Of a stretch of 41,822 nucleotides of DNA, positions 40,747-41,822 are shown piece after piece. Positions within the stretch are counted from its first letter, which is position 1, and each line of letters begins with the position of its first letter. The notes under the pieces were generated by a model that saw nothing but the letters and a program-made list of their open reading frames with translations, was not told the origin of the DNA and made no database searches. The DNA is taken from contig JAFDWO010000109.1 of assembly GCA_018268415.1 (NCBI GenBank), forward strand, positions 1 to 41,822, in the 5' to 3' direction. The DNA comes from Actinomycetota bacterium. Lineage in GTDB: Bacteria; Actinomycetota; Thermoleophilia; Solirubrobacterales; 70-9. A program made the position numbers and the translations under genes.

Positions 40747-41822
40747 TCAGCTGGCGCCCACGTCAGGTAGCCACGGCCAGTAGGCGACGCTGGGGAAGGA
40801 GGTCGGCACGCCGACCAACCGCTTGTTCACGAAGGCGGAGAAGTTCGGCGCCACCACCGGGATCCAGACCGCCTGTTCGGTGATCGTCTTCTGCGCCTGG
40901 ACGGTCAGTTCCGCCCGCTTGGTGACGTTCTTCTCCTGCTGCGCTTCGGCCAGCAGCTTGGTGGTGGCGGGATCGCTCCAGCCGGAGAGGTTGTTGATGC
41001 CGCCCGGCCGACCGACCGACTGCAGGAACTCGAACGCTTCCGGGATGTCGGGGCCGGTGAACTGCAACATCAGGTCGTACTTGTCGCGCTGGGCCTGGCT
41101 GGTGAAGAGCGTCGTGTATTCCGCCAGCGGCAGGTTGTCGAAGGTCATTTCGAGGCCGATCGACTTGGCGCTCGCCTGCATCTGGGACGCCAGCGCCGCC
41201 TCCTGCGGCAGACCCGAGAAGATTGCGAGCCTGACCACCGGGTTGCTGATCCCGGACTGCTTGACCAGCGTTTCGGCCTGCTTCAGGTCCTGTTCGGCGG
41301 GAGGCAGCTTTTCGTAGGCGGCCTTGTAGATCGGTTCGGCCCCGACCCACGAGTTGGGTCCGACGAGCGCCCGGGCGGGCACCGCCGTGTTGGCGTACTG
41401 GGAGCTGGCATAGCCGTTGTAGTCGATCAGTTTCTCGACCGCCTGGCGGATCTTGACGTTGCCGATCGTGCCGTCGTTGTGGAGGACGGCGAAGCTGAGG
41501 ATTTCGGTCGACGGCCCGGTGAAGAGCTGCCCGGCCTGCGAGGCGCTCAGGGTGGTCAGCGCCGCCGCCGGGACGTTGAACTCGCCGTCGATTTCGCCGC
41601 TGGTCAGCGCCGAGGTCGAGGTCTCGGGGTCGGTGACGAAGGTGAAGGTGGCGGTTTTCGGCCACTGTTTGCGGTTGGCCGCGTTCCACCAGTCGGGGTT
41701 GCGGGTCAGGTCGATTTCCGAGCCGGCCGCCCACTTCTTGAGCTCGTAGGGCCCGGTGCACATCACACCGCCCTGCGGGCTGCCGTAGGAGGAGCCTTTT
41801 TCTTCGACGTACTTTTTCTCCG
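40747..41822 (-). CDS. Family-5 solute-binding protein, N-terminus cut off by window edge
   Basis: The last 357 codons of an SBP_bac_5 protein; the reading frame stays open to the right edge, so the signal peptide and lipobox are outside. Visible landmarks include TGPYELKKW, NPDWWNA and a C-terminal WIPVVAPNFSAFVNKRL. Such proteins bind peptides, nickel, opines, or other bulky compounds. It is the first gene seen of the importer operon; the promoter is not in view. Glu codons are partly GAA, as in the other binding protein, though less strikingly. Confidence 0.88.
   Translation of the reverse strand, partial: EKKYVEEKGSSYGSPQGGVMCTGPYELKKWAAGSEIDLTRNPDWWNAANRKQWPKTATFTFVTDPETSTSALTSGEIDGEFNVPAAALTTLSASQAGQLFTGPSTEILSFAVLHNDGTIGNVKIRQAVEKLIDYNGYASSQYANTAVPARALVGPNSWVGAEPIYKAAYEKLPPAEQDLKQAETLVKQSGISNPVVRLAIFSGLPQEAALASQMQASAKSIGLEMTFDNLPLAEYTTLFTSQAQRDKYDLMLQFTGPDIPEAFEFLQSVGRPGGINNLSGWSDPATTKLLAEAQQEKNVTKRAELTVQAQKTITEQAVWIPVVAPNFSAFVNKRLVGVPTSFPSVAYWPWLPDVGAS

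Overview
High-GC DNA with no introns, tightly packed genes joined by many ATGA/GTGA stop-start overlaps and strong G/C-ending codon use. The gene content (extradiol ring cleavage, FadR-type GntR and PucR regulators, lipoprotein solute-binding proteins) suggests an actinobacterium, perhaps a soil Thermoleophilia/Solirubrobacterales-like organism; that assignment is an inference. No rRNA, tRNA, CRISPR array or transposase was found.

Left half (about 736-19821): a meta-cleavage catabolic locus. A ribose-type ABC importer (permease, lipoprotein binding protein, double ATPase) and a GntR regulator form one minus-strand operon (5390 down to 736). A second minus-strand operon (8623 down to 5454) carries a C-C bond hydrolase for ring-cleavage products, a SnoaL-like protein, an MDR oxidoreductase and an SDR. 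Divergent from it lie an extradiol dioxygenase and a degenerate class II aldolase (8828-10458). A third minus-strand operon (14254 down to 11019) encodes hydratase, acylating acetaldehyde dehydrogenase, 4-hydroxy-2-oxovalerate aldolase and a VOC protein, the full lower pathway to pyruvate and acetyl-CoA. Opposite it run an FAH-family hydrolase and a P450 module (SDR, P450, phthalate-dioxygenase-type reductase, second extradiol dioxygenase; 14335-19323), then a minus-strand AtaL-like SRPBCC protein. Seven copies of one near-palindromic operator (half-sites AACCTATAAT / ATTATAGGTT around a central S) sit at the promoters of these transcription units and of almost no other genes here, so the block looks like one regulon.

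Middle (about 19961-24272): a LysR regulator divergent from an Orn/Lys/Arg-type decarboxylase, an ABM-domain protein, and an MFS exporter behind a perfect 23-bp inverted repeat.

Right half (about 24613-41822): mostly minus strand. One operon holds a TPP-dependent decarboxylase, a fold-III PLP decarboxylase and agmatine deiminase, pointing to arginine/guanidino metabolism; a divergent FadR-type GntR regulator shares its promoter. The other (>41822 down to 29414) holds an oligopeptide-type ABC importer (SBP truncated by the window edge, two permeases, two ATPases), a PucR regulator, a RidA-like protein, hydantoinase A and B, an M24 peptidase and an M20 amidohydrolase: uptake and hydrolysis of a cyclic amide, hydantoin-like or peptide compound.

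Three gene-free stretches (1-735, 10459-11018, 24273-24612) are packed with long hairpins and lie at gene 3' ends. The first two are inverted, diverged copies of one element in which stem differences are compensated on the opposite arm.
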